Program-made: the position numbers and the translations under genes
Shown: positions 44,901-59,900 of the stretch, in pieces
How the letters are laid out: every line of letters begins with the position of its first letter
Position numbering within the stretch: position 1 is the stretch's first letter
Assembly: GCF_902635505.1 (NCBI RefSeq)
Contig: NC_045427.1
Coordinates: forward strand, 135,269,960 to 135,333,959
Length of the DNA: 64,000 bases
DNA from: Sarcophilus harrisii
Taxonomy: Eukaryota; Chordata; Mammalia; Dasyuromorphia; Dasyuridae
Direction of reading: 5' to 3'
The notes under the pieces: model-generated
Databases searched by the model: none
Told to the model about the DNA's origin: nothing
The model's input: the letters and a program-made list of their open reading frames with translations, nothing else

Positions 44901-47900
44901 TTAACAAAACATTGTACTTGAGTTAAAGAATTATTTAATGATGCCTGAAACCCAAACAAAGGAAGAAGAAAATAAAAAGTTGACCAGAGAGATGGAAATC
45001 ATCAACTTGCTCACATCGGACTTTTCTGTAAGCAAATATTTTGATTAAACTATTTTCTTTCACTGAAGTCTTCCTCAGATACTTGACCGTGTGTGTGTGT
45101 GTGTGTGTGGGGGGGGGGAACGCCACGCGTGCCCTCATGAATGCCTGCCTATGTCAGCAGAGGAGGACAAGATCTGGCAGGATCTGTTCAGCTGGTTAAG
45201 TTTCTGAATAGGCACAGTATGAAACTGCGTGTTGGGTAGCTAAGGGCAGTGTAGCGGAGAAAGACTTTTCATTCTGTGGGTGGCCACAAGAACCCTTGAA
45301 GACCATCCTCTTAAGTTTCAAAAGGATCACAAGAAGTGTTGGTGAAGGGAGTATCCATACCAAAAAAAAGACAGATTCTTTAAGTATAGAACCAAGTAAA
45401 CCATAGCTGGGGGGCTTGTTCCAAAAGCAAGGCAAAATTTCACCATCTTTTAGATCACTAGCTGCTGCTCTGAATGAGTTTCCCTTACTAAACTGGGAAC
45501 CCCAAAGGTTTAGTGGTCTCTGCCAGTCAGTACTGTGAGAGTCCTAGTGATTCTAAGAACAAGGGGCCACTATGGGATACAATCTCTGATTTCAAGAGGC
45601 TTATCTGCTTCTGAACTGGCATCTGAGGTTGTTACTATGAGGCAGTCTGAGAGATTTCTTGCCCCACCCTCCACTCCCCTTGCTGAAGACTATGGCAGAC
45701 AACTGATAAATCTGACACGGGAGCGGTTCCTCCTGTTTCTCCTTGACAGTGACTTTCTTTCCTGCAACTTCAGGAGAGGGCGGCCCTGTGGAAGGGGCAA
45801 TGTAATGTGAAACACTGAAAGCAGACAGCCCTGGGAGAGATGCTGTAGTGGGGTGGGAAGGATACTTGCTGGACTTGGAGTCAGGGAAAACTTGAGCTGA
45901 ATCCTAGCTGCCCAGACTTAGCCCGTGATCCCCTAAGTCAGACCTCCTCTGAATCCCCAATCTGACATGGCACCTTTGACATCTTTAATGCACTAACTGC
46001 CTCCCAAATTCACACACCTTAAAACCTGTAGAAATGTCAGTTGTATTATCTGGAGAGCAGATGGGGCCAACCCAGTAAAGAAACAGTTAAGGGTTCGTCC
46101 TGAGGGAGCACCAGCTCCCTGGCCCACCAGGATATCCCCCTCTCCTCTACAAGTTATCCCATAGTATGCATTTTCCAAAGTCATGGTCACATTGTCCAGG
46201 GAGTGATTTGGCAAGTACCCCGTGGCCTAGGGACATGACACCCATTTTTAGGAGCAGAGAGAGGGACCCTAACTGCCCTAACAAGCTTATGAGTTCTTGG
46301 GAAATTAGCCCAGCCTCCTCCACACAAGCCACCTGACTACCCTGGAAGCCATTTCTTTTTCATGATGCTTGTTTTGCCTCCTGACATTGCTGTCCCCAAG
46401 CCAAGGCAGGACGCCATGGATGGGATAGGTGGGAACAAAGTGAATATGGCAGCCAGGATATTACCCTGGGAATCTAAGATGAAATAAGTGGGGATGCACT
46501 TTACGCCCAGTATGGCCAAGCAACAGTGAGGTGGGCAATTCTTTCAGCTCACTGTTAGGTAACAAAGAATGACCAATACTTCTGGGACTCTTCCCAGCTC
46601 TTCCTTTCTCTGAGATGTTCCATGGCTCACTGTAGATTATTCACTAATACATTTCCATTCACATGAATTCATTCAATTTTGGTGTTCCCCTCGGGGGTTG
46701 ATTTCATATTTTCATTGGATTAGAGAAACTGAGGCAGAACTGGGGGCGAGGGCACAGCTTAAACCAGGCTTCTGATAAGTCAGTGGTAGGATCAGGAATC
46801 AAGAATTCCTGGCTCTCAATACTGGCCCACTCAGCCCCCACCTCTCTACTCTATTTATAGGAGATGGAACAGCCTTTACCAACTCCCAAGTTATGGGCAA
46901 TATAAATAACCACGGTGTTGCAAAAGGAGTTGGTTTGAAAGCAGGAAACCTCCAAACTGGCCTTCTGCAGTTTGGGGGGTAGTGTGGGATAATGGAAAGT
47001 GCTCTGGCTATACAGGATCTGCCACCTGACCCCTTGTGGGGAGTGGGCAGTGGGCACATCATTTCCTAATCTGCAAATCTACATTTCTTCATCTGTAAAA
47101 TAAAAGAATTGGATTAATGATCTCCAGACTCCAAACTGGGGGTCCCATGATGGGACCAGGCTAGTTCGAACCCCTCAGAACAAGCCCAGCAATGGTTTCA
47201 GATGGGACCTTCATGCTAGTTTCTCTCCCAGGAAGGTCTCAGTAGCTTTCAGGGTCCCTCAGTGCCCCTTCTACCATAGCATGCTGCCTCAAAGGCACCT
47301 TGTACCGGTTGCTCCTGGAGTGTGGCTCCTGGATAACACAGTATAGAGTAGTGCCTCATTGAGGATTTGATTCTTTGCTTTCTCCATCTCTTGCCCGTCC
47401 CAAGGCTGGCTAACAAATTCTCTCTGCTGGGTAAGTGTGGGGTAGGAAGAGAAGGAGGGAGAGAGAGGCCGGCTGGGAGGTGGGCTGGGAGCAGCCGGCC
47501 TTGGTAGGGAATGCCTGCCATTCCTCAATCTGTGCCTACACAACCGGGATCTTCCACCCACCAGGAAAGGGAAATTAAAAGCATCCCAATCCAACCAGAG
47601 CCCGGAGGAGCAGAACACCCGGCTCAGAGAATGGGGGATTAGAGGCCGAGCCCCCTGGAGGCGGGAAGGAGGTTGTGAGGGGGCAGTCATGTGGCCGTGT
47701 TCTTCATTAGGGGAGGACAGGAAAGCTGCTCTTTCCTGCTTCCGGTCCTGGGGTCCCCAGGAGGCTCCCCACTACCAAGACGGAAGTAGGAAGGGAGTGT
47801 GCAGAGGGGGTACAGCTAGTACTAGTTTGATGTGGTCAAGGAGATTGCATGTCACCCGGGGTGGGGTGAGGAGCTAGTCTACAGGCTCACAGGGAGGTCA

Positions 47901-50900
47901 ACGGATCTGCCCAGGGAGATCTCAGCTTCCACCCCCTGCCACTCGCCCACCTTCCTGGCAGGTGGTGGGCTGCCATGGTGGTGGGAAGCAGCCGGGATTT
48001 CTCTCAGCTGGGCACCAGCTACAAAAGCCAGGGTCAGGGATTGGATTTCAAGGCTGCTTGGTGTGTGTGAAATTGAGTCAGAAGCTCCTGGGGCTGACTT
48101 TTCCTGCCTAGATTTGCCAGGCTCCGAGTGCCTAGCCCTGTCCTGTCCTTTTTACCTGCCACATGCCAGCTCAGGTGTTGCCCGCAGACTAATCTGACTG
48201 CTTCGTCTTTGGTGGAGCAGGGCCCAGAGAGCAGGGCACAGCTTCTGATGTCAGAAGGCTACACCAGGGCAGGGGCCACTCTGCTGCCCACCTGCTTTCC
48301 TGGTTTTCTGTGATGTCTTATCTCAGGAGGCCGGAGTGCCAAACCACAGAGCCGTCTGATTTATTTAGATACTGGCTTCCTGACTGCTACAGCTGCCCAT
48401 CTATTGTCATCTCATGAGCTTCTCCATAATAGATCCAAACAATGTACCTTGTTCCTCATCGTATCCTGATATTTTGAAGTGAGGAATGACTGCAGCAGGA
48501 AAAGGGATTGACTTTGGTAGTAAGAGAGAAAATGCTTTGACTTATAAGCCACTGACTTTAGTCACCTGTAAGGTTTTCAGTCATTTCCTGGAAAAGCTGG
48601 TGATCAAGAAAGGTCAGAAAGAACCCCTTCCAGAGGTTAGGAGAACCTCCTCCTAACTTTCCCCCTTGGACCTAGGCAGGGATGGATAGTTTATGATTCC
48701 CAAATACAAAGGGTTAGAGGATCAAAAACTATTCTCTCTCATCCAATTTTGGGGACCCTGATCTAGCCCATATAATTTAGCAGATCCTGCTTATCCAGGT
48801 CCCAGATGAGTCAACTGCAAGGGACCACCAGAGAAGAAGTAATAATGTGCAGCTGTTGAACTGGAGCCTGGATCCTTTCTAGGTCAAAGCCAGTTTGGGA
48901 GAGGCCAGAGAAGATGAAGTGAGGTGGGAGCTTCAAGGCAGCTTTCCTGTCTCCTGCCACCCCCACACCTACTTTTTCCCTTCAACTTAGGGGACCTAGG
49001 GAGCAAGTCTGTCTCTCTGATCATCAGCTGGAGACACTCCCAACAGAGCAGATGGATCCCACTGCAGAATTTATGAACCTGATGGGTCATGAATTATGAG
49101 GTCTTTCTAGTCAAACAATCATGCCGTTGCTCCCCCCACTCCCATCTCCCCTGCCCAGCCGCTCCTTTATTTCAGAAGTAGAATGCTCCAGACAGCTGTT
49201 CTTTCACTTCTGACCAGAGATGAAAGACCTCCTGCACCTCCACTGAGGGCCAGCCAAGATCTCTGTTAGCTTAATTTGGCAAATTCAGGCCCTACTGGGT
49301 CTTGAACAGAGAGCAAAAGGAAAAAGCCAAATGACCATGGTTGTAATGGCAGGTAGATGCTTGGCTGCCTCAGGTTTCTACAAGGACAAGAAGCTAAATG
49401 ACAGAGACCAGAACCAAGTCTTGTGGTCTTCTATAATTGTCCTTTAGCAGTCTAGTCTGGTCCTCAAGCTGCTACCAGCCTGCTCACCTCTTTCCTTGCT
49501 CCTTGCCAAAGTTATTTGAGTTTTCCTCTTTATAAAGAGAACAACCTCGGCAAAGCTCTTTTAAGAATATCAAACCTCAGGGATGGCTGCTACTCACTTT
49601 TTTAAGGGTTCAATCACTGTCTTTTGGATCTGGTTCACCTGTCAAAAATAAAACACAGGGGGTCAAATTCTGGGTGGCAATGCGATTGCTTGGGCATTCA
49701 GATATCACTTCCTCAGACCAAAATCTGAAGCTGGTTTGCAATGGACAGACCAGAAGATCTGAAGATCTTTCCTTCTTCCTCAATCATATTCTCCCTTGCT
49801 AGTCTGCCATCTCCAGGACATTTAATGATGGTCAGTTAGAAGACATGGATCTTTTTTGAGGGCAGGGAATGTACTGCCTGTGTCTGTGTCCTGGGATCTA
49901 GCACAGTGCCTTGTATATACTAGGTACTTAAAATTAGCTGAATTGAATGAAAAGAGCAAATCATATCTGAAAACTATAGTATCTATGTGAATAGCCACAG
50001 AGATCCACTGGGATTCAGGCAGACTTCTTATCTATCACTGAATAAGACTAAATGGACCATTCTCAGTGTGAAAAATGGCACTGCAACTGGCATTCAGTCA
50101 TGGTGTTACAGATATCAATGTTGGTTTTAACTGATTTAGTCTGGCTTCTCAAATAATTATTAACTCAATGGTCTTCTGAGGCTGAAAAAGCTATAGGAGG
50201 AACTCTGGTAGGGTTAAGTCAGACAAATATTAAGAGACATTTTAGCTTTTGCAGTAATTCAGCAGAAATTCTCTGTAGAGGGTAGGACGAACTGGAAATG
50301 AGAAGTAGGGGCCCACTGTGGATTCTAAAAGAGCTGCCCAGTAGTTTGTAAGAAGACATGAGAAGAGAGAAAAAGTAATACCCTTAGCTACCTTTTCCTG
50401 GTTAAAGGCATCCATCCTTTTCATGGCTGTATCTAGTGCAGTCACCATGTTTAAAAATTCCTGGTCTTGCTCACAAAGTGGATTGGAGAGGAGATCAGAA
50501 GAGATCTTCACAGCTGATTTGGACATGGCTGTGGGAAGAGAAAGCTTAGAGGTTGAATGGAAGGCCAAAAAACAAGGGTATTTAAAATTTTTTCCTTCTA
50601 CAATTCAGATGACAATGACCACTTTCATATTAACACTTCAAATTTTGCTGTCCATATATCTTATGGCTGACTTGACAGCCATGAGAAGGGCAAGAAGAGG
50701 GAAAAGAGCAGGCTAGAGTCTGAGAATTAGATACTAATGGCTATATAGTGCTTTTAACACAACAAAGTATTTTATGTCTTTAGATTCTGACGACCCTGAG
50801 AAACAGGTATTATAGAAGAAACAGGATGAGAAAGGTTAATTTATTTGCTTCATATCATAAGGCTAATAAGTGGCCCAGATGGGACTCAAACCAAAATCTT

Positions 50901-53900
50901 CTGACTCCAAATGCAGAGTTCTTTACGTTATCTCCATAGATGATTTGTCATAGTCCTGGAAGAAAGTTGGTATAGCACAGGTAACTTAGATCCTCCCAGC
51001 ATGGGTTAGAATCCAATTGACACCTTTTCCCCTCTACATGCTCCTTTAATAAGGATCAGAGATTCTCAGAGTTGAAAGATTCTTAAGTGATAACAGACAA
51101 TATTTCTGATACTACTGGTCACTAGTTTCTATGTTTGCTTAATATAGCAATTCTTTCTATTTAAATTATATCCACTAGTCCTAATTCTAATATATGGAGT
51201 CACAAAAGCTAAGCCCAAATAGTTCATCTTGCATTTGTTAATACTCAAGTACAGCTATCACTATCTCTCTAATTCTTTTCCTAGCTAAGCATCTCCAGAT
51301 CTTTTACCTGCTTCTCCTATGACATAGCTTTTTTTCCCCTTTTCTTTTCTTTGTTTTTGTTGAGACAATTGGGGTTAAGTGACTTGCTCAGGGTCACACA
51401 GCTAGGAAGTGGTAAGTGTCTGAAACCAGATTTGAACTTGGGTCCTCCTGACTTTAGGGCTGGTGCTCTATCCACTATACCACCTAGCAGCCCCCTTCTA
51501 TGACACAGCTTTAAGGATCCATGCCACCCACTTCTTCCTAAAATGTGGTGCCTAAAATCAAATTCACTATTTTCCACAGATGTGATTAGTTGCCAAAATG
51601 GTGGCTACTTTAGGCTGTCAGTTAAAAATGAATGGAACCAGGGATCAAGAGATCTAGCCTACTCACTCCCAGTCCTGATTCTGGGGAAATCATCTAACTT
51701 CTGTAGGTCTATTTCTTCATATCAAATCAACAACACACTATCCACCTCAGGATCACAGTATCCAGTGAGATAAGTGACATGAACAAGCTCTGAAAATAGA
51801 TTGCTGTATCAAGTTTTATCATAGAATACTGTCTTAAGTGACTAAATTTGTAGAATTTTTTTGGGGGGAGGACTGTAATGAATCGGATGGCCACCCACTT
51901 GGCACAATATAGTTTTTTTTTTTTTTTAATTTAATAGCCTTTTATTTACAGGATATATACATGGGTAACTTTAGCATTAACAGCCAAACCTCTTGTTCCA
52001 ATTTTTCACCTCTTACCCCCCCCCCCACCCCCTCCCCTAGATGGCAGGATGATCAGTAGATGTTAAATATATTAAAATATAACTTAGATACACAATAAGT
52101 ATACATGACCAAAACATTATTTTGCTGTACAAAAAGAATCAGACTCTGAAATATTGTACAATTATTGTGAAGGAAATCAAAAATGCAGGTGTGCATAAAT
52201 ATAGGGATTGGGAATTCAATGTAATGGTTTTTAGTCATCTCCCAGAGTTCTTTTTCTGGGCATAGCTAGTTCAGTTCATTACTGCTCCATTAGAAATGAT
52301 TTGGTTGATCTCGTTGCTGAGGATGGCCTGATCCATCAGAACTGGTCATCATCTAGTATTGTTGTTGAAGTATATAATGATCTCCTGGTCCTGCTCATTT
52401 CACTCAGCATCAGTTCGTGTAAGTCTCTCCAGGCCTTTCTGAAATCATCCTGTTGGTCATTTCTTTTTTTTTTTTTTTTTTTTTTTTAATTTAATAGCCT
52501 TTTATTTACAGGATATATACATGGGTAACTTTACAGCATTAACAGCCAAACCTCTTGTTCCAATTTTTCACCTCTTACCCCCCCCCCCACCCCCTCCCCT
52601 AGATGGCAGGATGATCAGTAGATGTTAAATATATTAAAATATAACTTAGATACACAATAAGTATACATGACCAAAACATTATTTTGCTGTACAAAAAGAA
52701 TCAGACTCTGAAATATTGTACAATTAGCTTGTGAAGGAAATCAAAAATGCAGGTGTGCATAAATATAGGGATTGGGAATTCAATGTAATGGTTTTTAGTC
52801 ATCTCCCAGAGTTCTTTTTCTGGGCATAGCTAGTTCAGTTCATTACTGCTCCATTAGAAATGATTTGGTTGATCTCGTTGCTGAGGATGGCCTGATCCAT
52901 CAGAACTGGTCATCATCTAGTATTGTTGTTGAAGTATATAATGATCTCCTGGTCCTGCTCATTTCACTCAGCATCAGTTCGTGTAAGTCTCTCCAGGCCT
53001 TTCTGAAATCATCCTGTTGGTCATTTCTTACAGAACAGTAATATTCCATAATTTTCATATACCACAATTTATTCAGCCATTCTCCAACTGATGGACATCC
53101 ATTCAGTTTCCAGTTTCTAGCCACTACAAAAAGGGCTGCCACAAACATTCGTGCACATACAGGTCCCTTTCCCTTCTTTATAATCTCTTTGGGATATAAT
53201 CCCAGTAGTAACACTGCTGGATCAAAGGGTATGCACAGTTGGATAACTTTTTGAGCATAGTTCCAAACTACTCTCCAAAATGGTTGGATTCGTTCACAAC
53301 TCCACCAACAATGCATCAATGTCCCAGTTTTCCCGCATCCCCTCCAACAATCATCATTATTTTTTCCTGTCATCTTAGCCAATCTGACAGGTGTGTAGTG
53401 GTATCTTAGAGTTGTCTTAATTTGCATTTCTCTGATTAATAATGACTTGGAGCATCTTTTCATATGACTAGAAATAGTTTCAATTTCTTCATCTGAGAAT
53501 TGTCTGTTCATATCCTTTGACCATTTTTCAATTGGAGAATGGCTTGATTTTTTATAAATTAGAGTTAATTCTCTATATATTTTGGAAATGAGGCCTTTAT
53601 CAGAACCTTTGACTGTAAAAATATTTTCCCAGTTTATTGCTTCCCTTCTAATCTTGTCTGCATTAGTTTTGTTTGTACAAAAACTTTTCAGTTTGGTATA
53701 ATCGAAATTTTCTATTTTGTGATCAGTAATGATCTCTAGTTCTGCTTTGGTCATAAAGACCTTCCCCTTCCACAGGTCTGAGAGGTAAACTATCCTATGT
53801 TCCTCTAATTTATTAATAATTTCATTCTTTATGCCTAGGTCATGAACCCATTTTGACCTTATCTTGGTGTACGGCGTTAAGTATGGATCAATGCCTAGTT

Positions 53901-56900
53901 TCTGCCATATTAGTTTCCAATTTTCCCAGCAATTTTTATCAAACAGTAAGTTCTTATCCCAAAAGCTGGGATCTTTGGGTTTGTCAAAGACTAGGTTGCT
54001 ATATTTGTTGACTGTTTTGTCCCTTGAACCTAATCTATTCCACTGATCAACTAATCTATTCCTTAGCCAATACCAAATAGTTTTGGTAACTGCTGCTCTA
54101 TAATATAATTTTAGATCTGGTACAGCTAAGCCACCATCATTTGATTTTTTTTTCATTAATTCCCTTGAAATTCTTGACCTTTTGTTTTTCCATATGAACT
54201 TTGTTATTATTTTTTCTCGGTCATTAAAATAGTTTTTTGGGAGTCTGATTGGTATAGCGCTAAATAAATAGATTAGTTTAGGTAATATTGTCATCTTTGG
54301 CACAATATAGTTATGACTGGGTCTAGAGGCAAAAATCTCACCAAGTTTTTCAGTTCGATGAATCTATGTTGTACTTTATGAAAAGACAGAATATTCCTAT
54401 CTTTTAAAAGATTTCAGGGACAGGGTTGGGAAAAAGAGCACTTGAAGTTTCTCATCCCCTACTGGTTTTAAAAATCTATATAGCTTTTAAAAACAAATTC
54501 TCTAAGTGACAGACAGGATGGGCTAGAGTTGCTATATAATAGAGAATGCCCATAAAACTTTCAGCTAGTGTTTGTTACACAGTCCCTGGCACAGGGTCTA
54601 AGTATTTTTCAGGAAAAAGATAACTTGAGAGACAGCTAGGTGGCGCAGTGGATAGAGCACTAGCCCAGGAGTCGGGAGGACCTGAGTTCAAATCCAACCT
54701 CAGATACATAACACTTCTTATGTGTGACTCTGATAAGTCCCTTAACTCCAACTGCCTTGCAAACAAAAACAAACAATAAAAAGCGAAGGTTATTCTGTCA
54801 TAAATCTTAGCAATTCATAGGGAATTCAAAGTGTTTTTAAGATGTGCTATCCTTGACTTTTATCAACTGTTGCTAAGTGAAGAGAGTAGAACCAAGAGAA
54901 CATTGTACACGGCAACCACAAAAATGTGAGAATCAAGTGACTTTTTTCAACAATGGGGTGATTCAGGCCAATTCCAATAAACTTGTGATGGAAAAGAGTC
55001 ATCTACATCCGGAAGGAGGACTATGGGGACTGAATGTGGATCACAACATGGTATTTTCACTTTTTTTGTTGTTTGCTTTTTTGTTTTCTTTCTTTTCCCC
55101 CCTTTTTGATTTTTTTCTTTTTTTTAATTAAAGTTTTTTTATTTTCAAAACATGTGCACAGATAATTTTTCAACACTGATCCTTGCATAGCTGTATGTTC
55201 CAATATTTCCCCTCCTTCCTTCCATCCCCTCCCCTAGATGGCAAGTAATCCAATATATGTTATACATGTTAAAATATGTAAACATATTTATACAATTATC
55301 CTTGCTACACAAAAAAGATTAGTTGATCTGATTTTTCTTGTGCAGCATGATAATTGTAGAAATATGTATATAAGAATCACACATGTTTAATCTATATTGG
55401 ATTACTTGCTGTATAGGGGAGGGAGTGGTTTCGTGAAAGGGAGGGAGAAAAAATTTGAAACACAAAGTTTTGCAGGGATGAATATTGAAAACTATCTTTA
55501 AATATATTTTGAAAATAAAAAGCTATTGTTAAAAAAAACACTTAAAAAAAAAGATATGTTCTCCCTAATAAGTAGGGAATTCTTCTCTCCCAAATAAAGG
55601 TTCAAAGAAAGGCAGTGACTCAACCTAAGTCACAGAAGTCTGTATTCAAGTCAAAAATGGAATTTTTGATGATGACTTTTAAATGCTGCCACTTGGTGCT
55701 TCTTTTCTCTCTGGAACTGGAGATACCTACATAAGGAAAACAATAAAAAGCACAGTGGGAGATAGGGATATAAAATTCCCAGAAATGTTAAGAGACATGG
55801 AGAAACATGTTTTTAAAAAGTGAAATTGTGGGAGAAAATATATGAGTGTATGTATATATAAAACAATATTTAATAAGCATTTTAAAGTACCTTTTAGGAT
55901 CTTTAAAGTCATTTTGTTAGTTTAGAAACATAATGCTTAGCACAGTTCTTGGCACACAATTAAGCACTTAATAAATGTTTATTGATTGATTATAATCTAG
56001 TTCACTCATAAAATATCTTATTTAAAATAGAAATGATTAAAGACCTCAGAAAGGAGAAATAGTTCATTAAGAACAAAAAAGTCATCACGAAAATTTTTCT
56101 TCCAATTTCTCCCCTGACATCCCAAATCCCTGACTCGTATTTTTCTACATTTCAAGGAGGAAAAGATAAATTTCTTCTTTGCTAAAATTATAGGCTACTG
56201 TGGTGGAAGGTCTTTGGAGTCAATTTGTTTTGCTTAGCTAATTAGCCACTGGGAAAAGCTGAGCCAGGTTTTCCTTGGTGGGATCTCAGGCCAACTAGCT
56301 AAGCTCTTTAGAACAGGATGCCAAACTAAACCAGGGTCACAGATTCCATTTCCATATGGGTGAATTAGCCATGCTCTGCAGCCACAGACTAAATCTTCTT
56401 TCAAAAATATGGTATTAAGGGAAGAGGCAATGGGCTAGCTGACAGTTTATAGCTGATCAGGGCAAATATATTGCTATTATTTGAAAAAATAATTCAGAAA
56501 TTACTTGGGTCACCTTCATATATAGCAAATGACACACTTAACAGAATTCCTAATAAATGTTTACTGAACCTGGCTTTTTTGATGAAAAAATTACTCACTG
56601 ATCATTATATACTTCAACAACAATACTATATGATGACCAGTTCTGATGGACCTGGCCATCCTCAGCAACGAGATCAACCAAATCATTTCCAATGGAGCAG
56701 TAATGAACTGAACCAGCTATGCCCAGAGAAAGAACTCTGGGAGATGATTAAAAACCATTACATTGAATTCCCAATCCCTATATTTATGCCCACCTGCATT
56801 TTTGATTTCCTTCACAAGCTAATTGTACAATATTTCAGAGTCTGATTCTTTTTATACAGCAAAATAACGTTTTGGTCATGTATACTTATTGTTTATCTAA

Positions 56901-59900
56901 TTTATATTTTAATGTACTTAACATCTACTAGTCATCCTGCCATCTGGGGGAGGGGGTGGGGGGGTAAGAGGTGAAAAATTAGAACAAGAGGTTTGGCAAT
57001 TGTTAATGCTGTAGAGTCACCCATACATATAATCTGTAAATAAAAAGCTATTAAATAAATAAAAAATAAATAAAAAAAAAGAATGTATTACTAAGAAAAA
57101 AAAAAAAGAAAAAATTATTCACTTCAGCTCTGGGCCAGGGAAAGGGAGCTAAGAGAGGCTGTAATGAAAAGGATGGCATGCAGGAGTACGACTGTTGAGA
57201 AAGATCATGAACCCTTTAAAATTAGGACTTAAATGCTAGAGAGACATCTAGATCACAGGGATAAGGGTAGCCTTTTCACTGCATAGAAGAGGAAGTGAAG
57301 ATCCATTCTTCACAGAGGTCACCTGAGATGTGGGATCTTCATGACTATAGTGCAGTTTCTCCAGTCTAAAGGTGGGCAAAGGTCCCATTTTGAATGGTAA
57401 TTACACATTGTAACTTTTCTGTGAGACAGTATATGCAATTTTTCTTATCTAAGTGGAATAGAATCCAGGAGTCATCAAAAAAAGTTTGTGTGGGATCTAT
57501 CCAAATCTAGCCTCTGGGGTCAGTGAAGGAAATCATCACTTCAGAACTGGGGACAGCTAAGATTAAATAATAAGCCTTCTTTACCTTTACTGCCTTCCAA
57601 TTCTCTGAGGGTTGAATCTGTGAGGCCAATAATTCACTTCTGGGATTCTGGCGTTATATGTATAACCCTGATATCAGTGTGACTAAAGCAAGGACACCAA
57701 CAACAGGGCTGGATCCCACAATTTATACAGTCAAAGGGAATGATTTATTATTGTTACTAATAAATCCATGAGGAAAAGTTTGAAAACTTCTACTTTGGGA
57801 TGTAAAAATCTTTCTTTTTAAGGTTCTTTATTTGAAGAATAAAGAGTGTTAATTCCAGCTATGAAAATTCAATAATGCTAACATCCTAGAAGGAATGGAA
57901 ACACTGAATCTCAAATCCAGTGAAAGAAGTCACCATAGTTAACCATCATTTCATCAAATCCCATCCAATCCCTAAATGACTGTAATACAGCCTGGTATTT
58001 GTATGGTGTTTCACAAATTATCTGTAAAGTAATTTCCTAAACACAATAAAAGGCCATGTTTATTTAAAACTTTAATGTTTGCAAAGTGCTTTTTCACAAT
58101 AGTTGGGAGATAAATGGAGAAAGTATCATCATCTCCATTTATAGATAAGAAAACTGAGATTTAGAGAGGTGACATTATTTGCCCAAGTCACAAGGTAAAT
58201 AAGCAAGAGAGTCAGGCTTAGAAATGGGAACATGTTCCTTCTATTGTACTAGGATTCCTTTATAATTGATAATTGTCCAGATCTTCCCTCTATCCCTAAC
58301 CCCTAGCTCCCATCTCCTTCCTTCAATGTTGAAAAGGTAAAGAAAAAGGGAAATGAGAAAAAGAAAAGGCAAGTTCCAACTAAGTTGAATTATTTTAAAA
58401 ACCCAGATTTTCTCTATGTGCCAATTTTTCCCTAGTTGGAACCAAAAATAGAGGCTGGGAATAAGTTATGAGTCAAGTATGGACTAACTCAAATAATCTG
58501 GATTAACATGGTGTGAATTTCCCTGGCATAAACCAAGGGGTTTAGCTATAGACAGAGTCAGTTCATATCAGGGCTTCTGATTTTGGGGAAGAGGCATTTT
58601 GTTTTTTGCAGCTCATTATGATTAAATGAGATAATGTATATAAAATGCTTTGCAAACCTTAAAACAATATAAATGTTAGGTATTATTGATTAATGTTATT
58701 CTTATTATTAATACCCTTAAAAGGATGTGGAACAACTCCTTTGCATAAGTAATTGTTCCTTAGTTCTTGTGATGAATACTAAAAATCCTGTGATAGAAAA
58801 CACATACAAAAATATTCTAAGTCTTAATGCAGTTTTAAACTTGTAAAATATGCTCTGTATTCCACTCAGATGCCAACCAAAAGGACAAACTCTAGCGAGG
58901 TCATATTGAGAGTATTTGATGCTGTAGAACAGAAATACATAATATGTAAATATTCCCCTTGTGAGGAGGAGGGAGTGGGATCTATAGCCTGGCTGGCTAA
59001 TGGTACTCCACATTGCCCTTGAACAGGAGGAGGAAAATGAAGAACACTGTGCTCATCCAGTGTTGATTCTGGTCTGCCTTTCTCAGGAATGTCTAGAGCT
59101 GGCAGTCTGCAGAAGACAGATTCCTCCACCCTAAATTCTAGGGACCCTAATGGGAATGCCTGGAGAGCTGCCTAAAACCCCAAAGGACATATCTTACATG
59201 GGTGGAGTAGGCCCCACTGAGCAGCTGCCACTGACCACTCCCTACAGACTCCCAGCATGCTCTTCTTTGACCATGAAAATTGGTTTTATAATATTAATTA
59301 ATTATTTACAAAGTGAGGCGTGAGGAGCAAGGCAAGCCTGGATTTCTAACGCTCTTGACTCCCTATAGGAACTGATATGAATTACTTCCACTCTTCTGTC
59401 TCAAGTTGTGGATAAAGGTGCAGTAAAGGCAGTCCAAACTGGAACACTCATTTAGTTTCATCAGAAAACTGAATGGCTAACAAGGGCCTCCAATTGGGCA
59501 GCCTGGGTGCAATTTCAGAAAATGCTTCCAAGGAACCACAAATGAGTCATCATGGACCACCAAAAAGAAGACTTACTACTGATGAACTTTTATTTTCTCT
59601 GACATCTGGTCACAAAATGATAGGCCAAAGAATGTTAAAATGAGAAAGCATCTGGGAGATCATTTGGTCTAAGCTCATTATTTTGCTAAATGGGAAACTA
59701 GTCTCCTTATGTATTTCTCCTGCCATTTCTGGAAGGAAAAACTTTATATACAATATAGATGGGACTCCTTGGAAGAGAAGCCTCAAAGAGCTGCTACAGA
59801 CTTCTGACATGTTCCTGTGTCAAGGAGAATGGTAGTGCTAATTGGCATGACAATGTGAGTTAGCTACAAGTTGTTGTTTTTAAAATATAAGCGTTCTAGT

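Noticed and set aside
12284-54785. tRNA-like heads with B-box resemblance at many sites
   Set aside because: They are heads of SINEs with A-rich tails and target duplications. None folds as a complete tRNA or stands alone, so no tRNA genes are called.
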